DNA of 64,000 nucleotides, from assembly GCA_900491605.1 (NCBI GenBank), contig UESW01001600.1, positions 282,672 through 346,671 on the forward strand. Reading direction: 5' to 3'. Below are positions 24,230 through 34,947 of the stretch, in pieces; positions within the stretch are counted from its first letter, which is position 1, and each line of letters starts with the position of its first letter. This stretch comes from Calamus simplicifolius. Taxonomy: Eukaryota; Streptophyta; Magnoliopsida; Arecales; Arecaceae. The notes beneath the pieces are model-generated. The model was not told the DNA's origin, made no database searches, and saw nothing but the letters and a program-made list of their open reading frames with translations. The position numbers were made by a program, and so were the translations under genes.

Positions 24230-26830
24230 TCACTGGCAATGTCAATATGATAATGACGATCGGCTCTCCGATAACTTGGCCGAGTGAGGAGGAGAATCCA
24301 CCAAAGAGGACCCGAGTCGATGAGCTTTCTTTTTCTGATAAGGATCTCTGAAAGGTGCAGTACCCCCATGATGATGCCCTAGTTGTATCCCTTAACATGA
24401 ACGACTACGATGTACACCGCATTTTGATTGATAGTGGAAGCTTTGTTAACATTTTATACTTTGATGCCTTTGTGAGATTAAAATTATAGGTGAAAAACCT
24501 CTGGGCCATAGAATATACTTTAGTGGATTTTACGGGCGACACCATAGTCCCCGAGGGAGTTGTCACCTTGACGGTCCGAGCAGGCACTTAGCTCAGTATA
24601 TCTACTACACTCATGGACTTTTTGGTGACTAAACTTTGGTCCCCTTACAATGCCATCCTTGGCAGGCCAGGGCAGATATCCCTCAAAGCTGTTATTTCTA
24701 TTCCTCATCTCGCAGTAAAGTTTCCCACCGAATGGGGAGTGGGAGTTGTCCGAGGAAGTCAAGCTGTAGCTCGGTACTGCTTTATTGCCGACCTACAGTC
24801 CAGAAAGCCCAAGGTTGATGGACTGGATGCTCGTGAAGATTTTGCTGAGCAACGGAGAGAACCGATCGAGGAGCTTGAAGAGGTGCCACTCGATGAAGCT
24901 CGGCCCAATTGAACCATAAGGGTCGGGTCACAGTTGACAGGAAAGCCTCGGCAAGATTTGGTCGAGTTTCTTCGAAAAAATGCTTATATTTTTGCTTGGT
25001 CTGCTTCGGACATGCCCGAAATTAACCCAGATGTCCTCATCCACTGCCTCAATGTGGATGAGGTGTTTCGACCAATTAAGCAGAAGAAGAGAAGCTTCAT
25101 CCCCGAATGCCAGAAGGCTATTGAAGAAGAGGTAGACAAGCTTATTAAAGCCAACTTCATTTGAAAGTGAACTATCCCGATTGGCTAACGAATGTTGTTA
25201 TGGTGAAGAAATCAAATGGCAAATGAAGGATCTGCATTGACTTCACTGACCTCAATAAGGCCTTCCTGAAGGACGATTTTTCTTTTCCCAGAATTGATCA
25301 GCTTGTGGATTCAACCTCAAGCCACCAGATCCTGACTTTTATGGATGCTTATTCGGGCTACAACCAGATTTGAATGCCGCCTGAGGATGAAGAAAAGATC
25401 GCCTTCATCACTGACCGAGGTATTTACTACTACCGAATCATGCCTTTTGGTTTAAAAAATGCGGGCACAACCTACCAATGACTGGTCAATAAAGTTTTCA
25501 AAGAACAAATCGATCGAAACATGGAGGTGTATATTGATGACATGCTGGTTAAGAGCAGAGAGGCATCCCAGCTTATTGAAGATCTCACAGAAAGTTTTGC
25601 AACAATATTCTAGAGGTATCAGATGAAGCTTAACCCAACTAAATGTGCTTTCGGAGTTAACTCTGGGAAGTTCTTGGGCTTCATGGTCTCTCAACGATGC
25701 TTTGAAGTGAATCCACAAAAAAACCAAGCCCTGCAATAGATGGCACCTCCGGGGTTGATTAAAGAGGTGCAGCGCCTCACTGGGAGGATAGAAGCTCTCA
25801 ATCGTTTCATCACTCGGTCGGTTGAGAAATATTTTCCCTTCTTTAAAGTGCTCCGATCGGCCAAAATTTTCAATGGATCCCGGACTGTCAAAAATATTTT
25901 GATGATCGTAAAAAATACCTCGGCTCGCTGCCTCTTTTTAGTAGCCCGAGGCTAGGAGAAGTGTTATATCTATATCTGGCAGCTTTGGAGGGCGCTGTTG
26001 GTTCCGTGTTGGTCAAAAAGGAAAACAAGATTCAGAGGCCAATCTATTATGTTAGTAAATTGCTTCGGGATATCAAGACAAGGTATACCCGAATTGAGAA
26101 GATGATGTTGACTTTGATAACATCAGTCCAAAAGTTGTGGCCATATTTTCAAGCACACACTGTGATGGTCTTAACCGACCAACCTATCAAGTCAATTATC
26201 CATCATCCGGAGGTGTCAGAAAGAATGACCAAGTGGGCTATTGAATTAAGTGAGCATGACATCCGGTATCAGCCTCGTTCAACCATCAAAGCACAGGTCA
26301 TGATGGATTTTCTTCTTGAATGCACCATACCTTAAGATGGCTCTACTCTAGATACTCCTGAGCAACCGAGGCCCAGTGCTCTATGGCTGCTCCATGCTGA
26401 TGGGTCCTCCAGTGCAAGTGGTTCTGGCGTTGGTTTGGTCCTCACTAGCCCGAAAGGGGAAACCTTCGAGTATGACATCCGTTTCTCCTTCCCAGCCTCT
26501 AACAACGAAGCAGAGTATGAAGCTTTGCTTGCTGGACTTTGCATCGCCTACGAGCTTAAAGTTGGAAAGCTGAATGCCTACACCGACTCTCAATTGGTGG
26601 CTGGCCATGTGCAAGGAGAATTCGAAGCTTGGGAGCCTAATATGATTCAGTATCTTCAAAAGGTGCACAATTTGTCCTTCTGCTTTACTGAATTTAAGAT
26701 ATTCAGATCTCAAGGGCTGAGAATGCGCGTGCCGACCTTTTATCCCATTGGCAACTACGGACTCGATGGATCTCAAGCGAAAATTTTACTTGGAGGTCCT
26801 AGAAAAGTCCAGCATTGCCAATACTGATCA
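24230..26830 (+). pseudogene. pol remnant: protease, reverse transcriptase, two RNase H domains
   Basis: The aspartic protease motif LIDSGS lies at about 24424-24441. Reverse transcriptase follows, with VVMVKKSNGK, FMDAYSGYNQI, MPFGLKNAGTTYQ and the catalytic YIDDM at 25530-25544. A gypsy RNase H region reads from about 25961 to 26335 (PIYYVSKLL, ALIELSEHDIRY-like block). A second RNase H with LLHADGSSS, NNEAEYEALLAGL and YTDSQLVAGHVQG lies at about 26385-26680; this extra domain marks the Tat lineage. A short linker piece follows, and no HHCC or DDE integrase region is present. Multiple TAG, TAA and TGA codons and shifts interrupt every domain. Confidence 0.9.
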
Positions 26831-27036
26831 AGTAATACAGATTGATGCTAAACCATCCTGATTAGACCCGATACTCAAGTATCTCAACGAGAGGTTTTTC
26901 CGCTTCATCTATCGAGAAAAATGATGAAATGACGATGCGGCACTTATGAAACCATCATTGCACGCCCCTCTGAATCCTTCCATCCGAATGAAGTTATCCT
27001 AGACTCTACTCACTATATCCGAACTTACACTTCGGA

Positions 27037-27053
27037 CGAGGGAGTGGGGGGCA
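27037..27053 (+). promoter_or_regulatory. Polypurine tract
   Basis: GAGGGAGTGGGGGGCA lies directly before the 3' LTR, the normal place for the plus-strand primer of reverse transcription. Confidence 0.75.
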
Positions 27054-27055
27054 TG

Positions 27056-28063
27056 TGATAAGGGGTAAAATTATCATCGTGCCAACACTCGTGCATATGA
27101 TAAAAAGGTTGAGATTACTTTTGATTTTTGGTCAATCAGCTGTCACATCTAGAAAATGATAGAATTATACACCTCGGCAAGACTGAACCATCATCGGACC
27201 AAGCTATCCTCAAATTGAATCATTCCGAACCATTTTTACGCCTCGGTGTGCCCGAGCTATCTTCTTACCTCGACCAGACCGAGGTTTCATATGCTTCGAC
27301 AGAGCCGAGGCATTCTCATATTCTTGTCGGGCCAAGGTATTTATATGCTTCGATAGAGCTGAGTTATCCTCTTATTCCTCGGCAGAATCGAAGTATTCCC
27401 GACTCTATGGAGCCAGGCACAGAAGAATTCAAATTCATGATAGTTCAATAAGATTTCAGCCACATAGGCCCCCAATAATCTTGAGCAAAAATTACGTCAA
27501 TAATATCAGAAGTGGCCTAGAGCCTATAAAATCACCGTATCTCAAAGCATAACTAGCTTCTCTAGCAGTCGATTCTCTAACTAACCAGATACTGATACTA
27601 CTTGCCTCATAACAAACTTGATTCGAATCTTGCCTCATAACAAACTTGATTCGAATCTGATTCGAATCTTGACGATTTGGGCCTCCTGTGACACGTTCAA
27701 GGAATCAGGTAATCGCTTGTCATCATATCTGCAACCTATAAATACCCCTGTCCTAAAGCTCTTCAGGTACACTGATGCTTACACCTACACTCACGCTCTT
27801 ACTGAAAAACTCTATTGAAGCTCAACCAGAGCTCGAAGCTCCCGATAGGCTATTTCTTGAGGGACTCTTCTGCGAGAGTCTTCTCCTCACATCTACTTGC
27901 TATGAATCTCCACTGACTTAGGCGTCGGAGGGTCTTCCGCAGAGGGCCTCCTCCGACACTCTCTACGTGAGAACTATCTTGCAGATTTACCTGGGCGAGA
28001 GATCAGCGTCCAGATCCGGAGTCGGACCGTACCCAAGTTGGAGAGCGGATTTTCGTAGCAATA
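27056..28063 (+). repeat. 3' LTR of the Tat-type element
   Basis: 1,008 bp, matching the 5' LTR. It is longer because of a 28-bp tandem duplication containing CTCATAACAAACTTGATTCG (about 27603-27658) that the 5' LTR has once. The TATA box is at 27737-27744. Followed directly by GATAG. Confidence 0.88.
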
Positions 28064-28369
28064 GATAGCTAATCAAAGATTCTCAAATAATGTACTGCCT
28101 TGTGTCTTTGATGCCTCTTGCAAATACTTATTAGATAATAATGTTAATATTTATAAAGATTATTTTTCTAAAAAAGGTTGAATAACAAAAAATTATTCAT
28201 TAGTCTTTTAATTTTATATAAGTATTCTCTCCAAAGCTTGTATTCATATCTATATGCTATGTTTTGAGACGTACGTATAATTTAAAGTCAAGAGACAACT
28301 CATTAAAGTAGGGTGACTTACTTTATGAAACCACTTTTCTATATGAAATTTTTAGGAAGTAGAAATCTT

Positions 28370-31250
28370 AGGTTTAGTGATGGGAGTTTGGTGATCAGAA
28401 TATAAATATTTTCATAATTAAATTGTTATTAGAAGGAGAGAAGGAATAAAATTTTAGGGATTCAAAATGGTACCGATAGTATGATGGATTCTAACGATGA
28501 GATCATGGTAGTTTTTTATGAATATTTTAGAAGTCAATGGGTGGGTAGCTTGAACTATACTCCTCTTAAGTTACCTAATACACAGAAAAGTTAATTGAGG
28601 AGGATAAAAGGGCCCTCAATTCAGGGCTGCCAAAGAAGGAGATTTGGAATGACTTATAAAATCCATGCCTTCAAATAAAGCTTGAAATCTTGACAGATTT
28701 TTACCTAGTTTCTTTAAGAAGTATTGGTGCATAATTGATCGGGTTATCTATTTGGCAATCAAACATTTATTTCAACAAGGGACAATACTGAAGGCAGGAA
28801 AAGTAACTTTTATCACACTGGTTCCAAAATGCCCTAACACCAGAAGTTCTAATCATGATAGACCAATTGGTTTGTGCAACAATATACACTAGTAGCAAAT
28901 ATTCTCACAAATAGAATATAGAAAGTTATTCATAAGCTAGTGTCTTAGGAACAATTGGCTTTTGTTAGTAGCATAAGCATTTTAGATAATATTCTAATGG
29001 CTTAAGAAGTTGTCCAATCTTTGCAAAAAGCTCTAAAGAAAAAAACTTTTATGGCTCTCAAATAAATAAAGTATATTATAGAGTGAACTAGAGATATTTA
29101 GCAGTGGTCTTTCATCACATAAATTCTTTAATTAAATTGTTTGATTATTTGGTTGCATTCATGAGCTTGAGCTTGAAGTTTTGGTCAATGGCATTCCTAC
29201 TAATTTTTTTAGATCATCTATGAAATTATGCTAAGGGCATCCTCTTTCTCTCCATATCTCTTTATCTTATGTGCTGAAATGTTGACCATAGGAATTAAGA
29301 ATGCAGTGGCATATGGTTGGATTGTGGGTTATTAACCTACAAGATCCAATTAAAGGTTTGCCATCTTATATTTGTAGGTAACTATCTTCTTCTATCAAGG
29401 GCCAAACATTTTGAATATCGGGCATTGAAATCAATAATTCAAGCATATTACATAATCTAGGCAGTTAGTAAATCCAATAAAATCAATGGTCTAGTTTAGT
29501 TCAAAAATTTTATTAATACTGCAGCATTTGAACTAATTGCTATATTGGGGATTTACGAGAGTCCATGGCCTTGGCATCTACTTTTGAGACTTAATTTGGT
29601 TGATTTGTAATCTTTCAAGGAAAACAAATATATGCTTGATGTCTCAAAGTAAAGGTTTTTTTTTATTTGCAAGGAAAGTCATTATAATCAGGTTAGTACT
29701 ATATTCCATATGCCATCTCATATTTTCTTAAATGTTGTGATGCCCTATAGTTTTAGAATATGGTTCTCAAGAATAATTTGAAGCTTCCTATGGAGTCATA
29801 ATTTAAATAAGAAGGTTTTCCACGCCATTTCTTCGGATACCATTTGTATACCTCAAAAAGAAGTAGCCTTCCAAATAATTGGAGCTACAATGCACCATCT
29901 AGGAATGCATCAGCAATGCCAAGGATTATATATAGAATCTTTTTTGATCTTGCTTAACATTTAAAGTAGTCTATTGGCAGTAGAATCTCTATTAAGAAGG
30001 AGACAAACTATGATTTTCTTGCATCCCTATTAGCAAATAGCGTCTCATCTTTGATGCTGAAACTATCTTTCACTATTGATAAACTAACCCTTAGGAATGG
30101 TGTATGACATCAGATTCTTTTGGAATATATTTTTCCAAACTCTTATAGTATAGGAAATTATTAATGCTCATATAGGAGAAGATGATCACAAGGATGCTCT
30201 ATGCTGGGGACCTAGCTACAAATTAAAAATTCAATGCAAGAGATCTATAACATTAGAGGATTGAACGATGGTAGTACTCAACAATCAGATGTGAGATTGA
30301 TCTGGAGATTAAAGGCTTATCAGAGGGGTTTTATATTTTCTTTGGAAGCTATGGTATGGAAGCCTTCAAACGTCATCACTTTTGGCTTAAAGAATTCTGT
30401 CCATTTTTACTGACAGCAAGAGATGTGATCCGATTAATGAAACTTCTGATCACCTATTATTTCTCTATTAGAGATCCGAATTAGTGTAGGCCTATCTAAA
30501 TTAGTTCAACAAGCCTTGAAATTCCTAATTAAAAGACCTGTTGATGAGTTAATGAACAATGCTCAGACCATTCTCTCCCATTCCCTCTAATAGATTTGGA
30601 AGGCATGAAATGAGATGGATTTCATACATAAACTATTCAAATCAGTCTAGGTAGCTAAACAAGCTATTAGCTAAGTAGAAGAATTCATCCACTCTACCAC
30701 ACAAATAAATCATAAAGGTTCTAGCCTGTGGAGCTCCCCTCCATAACAGAATGTAAAAACTTTTTTAAATTCATTTCCATGTCATCTACTCAATCAAAAC
30801 ATATAAAGGTGAATTTTGATGATTTGGTTCACTTTGATACATTTGGAGCTGGAGCAGTTACAAGATACCATCATAGACAACTTTTGCTTGCTTTAGCCGT
30901 TTGTCTTTTAACCCTTCAATTCTTTGTGCATAATTAACAGATGCCTAATATAGGTTGAGAGCAACCATTGAAATATTTCAACATTCAAAAATTATTTTGA
31001 AAAGAGACTCAACTGCTATTTTTTCATGGATCAATAGATAGTCAAATTGTGAGCATTTATGGTTGAAGAATATCTACTTATCTCATTTGTCTTACGATTT
31101 GAATATTTATATATTTATAGAGAGACTAATTAGATAGTAGTTTTTTTGATATATTGAGCTACCTCATGATAAGAAAGTGCATCTTAAAGCTTAGTGTTTC
31201 CTCCCCAGCTTACGTAATTTGCTTCTATGCTCGAAAGGTTGTATTTGTGA
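28370..31250 (+). pseudogene. Decayed LINE (non-LTR retrotransposon)
   Basis: Read across shifts, the plant L1-type reverse transcriptase order is visible: a KILGIQNGTDSMMDSND block near 28460, then FNQGTILKAG, then ITLVPKCPN, DRPIGLCNN and a LVANILTNRI-like block, then EQLAFVSS-ISILDNILMA (28940-29000), then GILFLSISLYLMC near 29240. An RNase H-like start, HIKVNFDDLVHFDTFGAGAV, follows at about 30798-30860. The protein would nick DNA and copy the element's RNA into the genome. Stops occur every few dozen codons. The endonuclease half is not recognisable. Poly(A) tail and target duplication could not be defined. Confidence 0.75.
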
Positions 31251-32413
31251 GGCCTTAATAGAAAAAACTTCTCGCCTAATTACCAGCGCCTACTCTAAGC
31301 TTACGAATTCTTTTAAATCCTTTATATTCTTCTATATCTGAGCATACGAATTCAGTTGAGTTGGGGTTATTGTATCCTAGGAATGAACTCGTTAATAACC
31401 TACACGAAAGAATTTGAACTCAGGATAGTGTGTTGCACTGATCTGAAATTTAATTGGAGTAGTCCCAATATTTTTCATTTTATAAAAATTAGTTGTCAAT
31501 AATTTTTAGGAAAAAACAAAATTTTCACCGACACTATGAACTGGATTTCGTGGTCCAAATCTGAAGCATGCGAAATAAAGATAAGATGCATTAGATGCAT
31601 GCTCCTCCTCCTGAGAATTATTTTGCAGTCGCAATCGGAAGCATGCAAAATTGGGACCTTCATCATGGCGTAGGTCCCTCTATTCATTCTATGGGGACAT
31701 GCAGGACAACTTGGCTCCAGTGATAAGTTGAACATTAAGTGTTCACGGGTTACCAAGTTGACGCATGAATGATGCAAGGTGGTGGATCAGGAAATGATCC
31801 TTTTATTTACTCGAAGAGGCTGGACTCTCAATGAGAGAATATAAAAGATATATATTTTTCTGATAGAATGGTAGGATATAACCTTGATTTTTTTTTCTTT
31901 TTTTCTTTTGTTAGAGGTTGGATTCAAGTTCAACATTCATGATGAGAGCTGATCCAATCTAACTTAATCATTTAGATAGTCGCTATAAGTTGAGAATGAG
32001 AGAAACAAACCATTCTATCATGATAGAGATGGTATATATCTAAGTTGCAGAATAGTAGATTTGGTTCGCCTTGTGAATGTGTACGTAGTTGTTAACAGCA
32101 CTTTCAGATTAGGAATTATTAATGGTGAATGTTAAGAACATAAGGGGAATGGTTAAAAGCATTTCGTTTCCTAGAAGAGTCTAGTTTGGTTTCTGGATTA
32201 GATCTACAAAAAAACAAAAATTCAAGTCTAGACGGTTTCATCACCTTTCTTTCTATTGTCTGGTTCTGATGATTAGGTTTTGTTGGATTTGACCTTCTTT
32301 TGTTTTTTGTTCTTGTGGAAGAGAAGTGCAAGCGTAAATCGAAAGATTGGAGGGAGGACAAGCAGGTGAATTAAAAAGCCTGCCGTGTTTATTGAACCCT
32401 TCCATGTTAATCC
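31251..32413. other. Gene-less stretch
   Basis: No coding domain recognised. Short minus-strand frames at 31496-31777 and 32119-32438 have no recognisable motifs. Confidence 0.4.
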
Positions 32414-33041
32414 GGGAATTTTTATTTGCACCGTCCAAATTACTCAGTACACCCCTCTTTCATTTAAAAAAAATAATATTTTTAAAATACCCTTCCTTTT
32501 TTCTCTCCACACCCTCGCCGCCTATACATCTCCTCTCCGGTACCACCCCCTTCCCCCTCCTCGGCATCGCTCCCCTTTCATCTTCTTTCCTTTTCCCAGA
32601 ATGCTTCCCCTACTCCTTGGCATATGCTCTCTCCTGGCGTCCCTCCCCAATTTTCGGCACTGGCTCTCTTTGGCCTCCAGCACCCTCCACCCTTTCGGCA
32701 CCGTTCGACCAAACAGAATCGAACGAAGGCCCTTTTGTTCGGCCAAACAGAACCGAACAGAGACGCTCCGTTCGGTCCTGTTTAGTCGAACGGTGCCGGA
32801 AGGAATGAGGGCGCTGAGGGCCGGAAAGGGCCGATGCCAGGGAGCCGGAGGTACCGAGAGAGCATATGCCGGGAAGTAGGGGAAGGGTGCTAGGGAAAGG
32901 GAAGAAGACGGGAGAGAAGGGGCGGTGTCGGGAAGGAGGAAGGGGACAGTGCCGGAGAGGAGACGGAGAGAAGATGGTGCCAGGGGGCGTTGCTTGGGAG
33001 GGGAGGAGACGGGGGCAGCGTCAAAAGGGGAGAGAGGAGAC

Positions 33042-33055
33042 GGGGGGGGGGGGGG
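33042..33055. repeat. G14 homopolymer
   Basis: Fourteen consecutive Gs inside the Mutator-like element. The length is unreliable in any assembly and the site may form a quadruplex with nearby G runs. Confidence 0.95.
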
Positions 33056-33093
33056 TGGAGAGAAAAGAGGAAGGGTAGTTTAGAATTTTTTTT

Positions 33094-34042
33094 GTACAGT
33101 CGGATAATTATACCATTCTAGGGTGGGTCACATCCGAATTATCAAAATACAAAAGCTAAGAAAGGATTGAAGGACAAGGGTCATCCTGTTTCCAACTCCA
33201 GCAACCTGAATGAGAGGTCACCCTGGCAGCAATCCAATCCGCCACTGCATTGGCTTCATGGTAGACATGACGAATCTGGATATAATGAGCTTCCAAAACC
33301 ATAAAGCGGATGTCACACAGTAAAAGGATGGTCGGCATTAAGGAACTGGGCTCCTGCCGGATCCAGTGAATAACAGTGATGAATCGCCTTCTATAATAAG
33401 ACTGCGGGCACCCAGGATCCGAACAGCATAGGAATCCCTGCCCATACCGCATACAATTCGGCCAGAGGCACCGTGACATCAAGCAAACCAAAGCCTTCTG
33501 CGCCAATTCATGCCAACCGCATCACGAATAACAAAAGTCAATCCGGCACATCTGCCACGGACACTCCCATCAAAGTTTATTTTAACAAACCATAGAGGGG
33601 GGCTCACAGGAGATATAAACCGTACGCCAGTTCGCTGCCGCAGCAGCAGAGGAGACCTAGTGGCTAGGGTTCGCAGAATCATGAAACCCATAATGGGAAA
33701 TATACTCAGTACAGAGGGAAACAACCGTCCTGAAGACCCGAGCAGGGAAGATCTCTCATTCAAAAACAGAATCCGATTCCTGGATAACCAGATCTGATAA
33801 GCTGTATAAGCCCACAAAGGACCCCGCTGATGGGTTCCCTTTCCCCTACCTTGCTTCAACAATCTCAAAAAGGAGCTTCGGTGAGATCCAGAATCCGACT
33901 GCCAAGAACAGATACCAAAGATCGCTAGATCTAACTCGCCCTAGCACAGTAGAATAAAGCATGATCTATCATTTTCTCCTCAATACCACACACAGGGCAT
34001 GTTGGCAGAATACTCATCCCTCTTCCGGATAGAAGAGAACAT
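33094..34042 (-). mobile_element. 5'-truncated LINE fragment with RNase H, inserted in a MULE terminal repeat
   Basis: Flanked by a 19-bp direct repeat, GTAGTTTAGAATTTTTTTT, at 33075-33093 and 34043-34061. That length and the T run (poly(A) on the minus strand) fit target-primed LINE insertion. The minus strand encodes, in order, a zf-RVT block CPVCGIEEKMIDHALFYCA (about 33940-34000), an AYTAYQIWLSRNRILF block (about 33760-33810), an RNase H start VKINFDGSVRGRCAGL (about 33535-33585), and an RNase H end IRHVYHEANAVADWIAA (about 33220-33275). It therefore represents only the 3' end of a LINE. Frameshifts (33479-33868 and 33156-33506 are separate frames) make it a pseudogene. The family differs visibly from the LINE at 28370-31250. 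Confidence 0.88.
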
Positions 34043-34122
34043 GTAGTTTAGAATTTTTTTTTAAATGAGAGGGGGGTTGGAGAGCAATTTCGGCGGTGCA
34101 AATAGAAATTCCTTCTTAATCC

Positions 34123-34588
34123 TTTAGTTTGGTTTTTAATTACCAATTCTATGTTGGTGTCCAGATGGCTTTAATCTCAAAAACTTTTAGTCATGGCCTA
34201 CATGGATCTCATCAACAATTTGACATGTATTGCCAACAATTGTTAGATCAACTGGTTAATTGGTACCACACTTATATGTTCAATCTCGGTCGTAGTAAAT
34301 AACAATTCTGTCGTTCAAGAAAAGACAATGCCACAAAAAACCAAACAATGGTATCAATTTGATCTCATGATGCAAGTTAGCCTCCACCTCATGCGGAGTT
34401 GTGCCCATGAGTACGGTATGGTGGGGAATCCCCTCGTGAATTGCGATGGCTTCAAATTCACGTGAATGCAAATTATCGATGCGAGCAGTTAAGAAGGGAG
34501 AGTGGATTTCATCCAGGACCTTACTCCATGGAATTCGTAAAAATTTGTTCGTAGAATTACAAATTAATTAAACCAATATCAATTTAAA
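34123..34588. other. Gene-less stretch
   Basis: Short sequence between two transposons with no recognised gene; the minus-strand frame at 34280-34471 has no known motif. Confidence 0.4.
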
Positions 34589-34595
34589 CTTTGAG

Positions 34596-34940
34596 TCATA
34601 ATTGTCAGATTCGATCATGGATCCGACCAAAGGCTCAGATTATCGGATCACTGGTTCAACCATTGGGTCACTGATTGAACCATCGATCAATATAATTATT
34701 TTAATATATATATTAATAAAAAAAATTTAATAAAAAAATTTAAGGTTAACATGATAATAAAATTCGTGATTCCATTCGGTTCGGACTGAGTTGACTGGTT
34801 CATGAATGAACCGAATGAGTTGATCGAGTTATTTCGGATCATTTACACATTCGATTTTATATTAGAATCGGACCGGTTTGATCTTTTGATTTGGTTCAAC
34901 CAGTTCAACCGATCAATTCGGTTCGATTCTGACAACTATG
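34596..34940. mobile_element. MITE of 345 bp
   Basis: The left end, CATAATTGTCAGATTCG (from 34597), pairs with the right end, CGATTCTGACAACTATG. Further inward, GGTTCAACC and GGTTGAACC blocks also pair, so most of the element can fold. The direct repeat CTTTGAG flanks it (34589-34595 and 34941-34947). TIRs of the form ATAGTTGTCAGAATCG are widespread in plant MITEs. The superfamily is uncertain; a Mutator-type 9-bp duplication with decayed edges is possible. Confidence 0.8.
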
Positions 34941-34947
34941 CTTTGAG

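Larger units (their letters stand above)
21627..28063 (+). mobile_element. Ty3/gypsy LTR retrotransposon, Tat type, defective
   Basis: Two similar LTRs (21627-22613 and 27056-28063) enclose about 4.4 kb of interior with gag, protease, reverse transcriptase and two RNase H regions in the gypsy order. The 5-bp direct repeat GATAG flanks it (21622-21626 and 28064-28068), showing insertion as a unit. The second RNase H domain is typical of the Tat group. Where integrase should follow, there is only about 230 bp before the polypurine tract, so integrase is deleted. Many in-frame stops, often where TGG or CAG codons are expected, and frameshifts fit C-to-T decay of a methylated element. By eye the LTRs differ at many sites, mostly transitions, so the insertion is not recent. 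Confidence 0.92.
32414..34113. mobile_element. Non-autonomous Mutator-like element interrupted by a LINE
   Basis: The left end, GGGAATTTTTATTTGCACCG, and the right end read in reverse, GGAATTTCTATTTGCACCG, match. Homology continues inward over about 115 bp through CATTTAAAAAAAA and ACCCTTCC...TCTCTCCAC. The flanks are TGTTAATCC (32405-32413) and TCTTAATCC (34114-34122), a 9-bp duplication with one mismatch, as for Mutator. Long inverted repeats plus a 9-bp duplication support a MULE. Without the 949-bp LINE insertion and its duplicated 19 bp the element would be about 730 bp. The interior is GC-rich (32500-33060) with no transposase; it may be captured host DNA (Pack-MULE-like), but I recognise no gene in it. 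Confidence 0.75.

Noticed and set aside
23203..24762. Minus-strand frames inside the retrotransposon
   Set aside because: They are shadows of gag and pol, which are recognisable on the plus strand.
32347..33078. Open frames of 70-164 codons in the Mutator-like element
   Set aside because: Biased composition, no recognisable domain, and overlapping frames on both strands. I kept the possibility of captured DNA but not a gene call.
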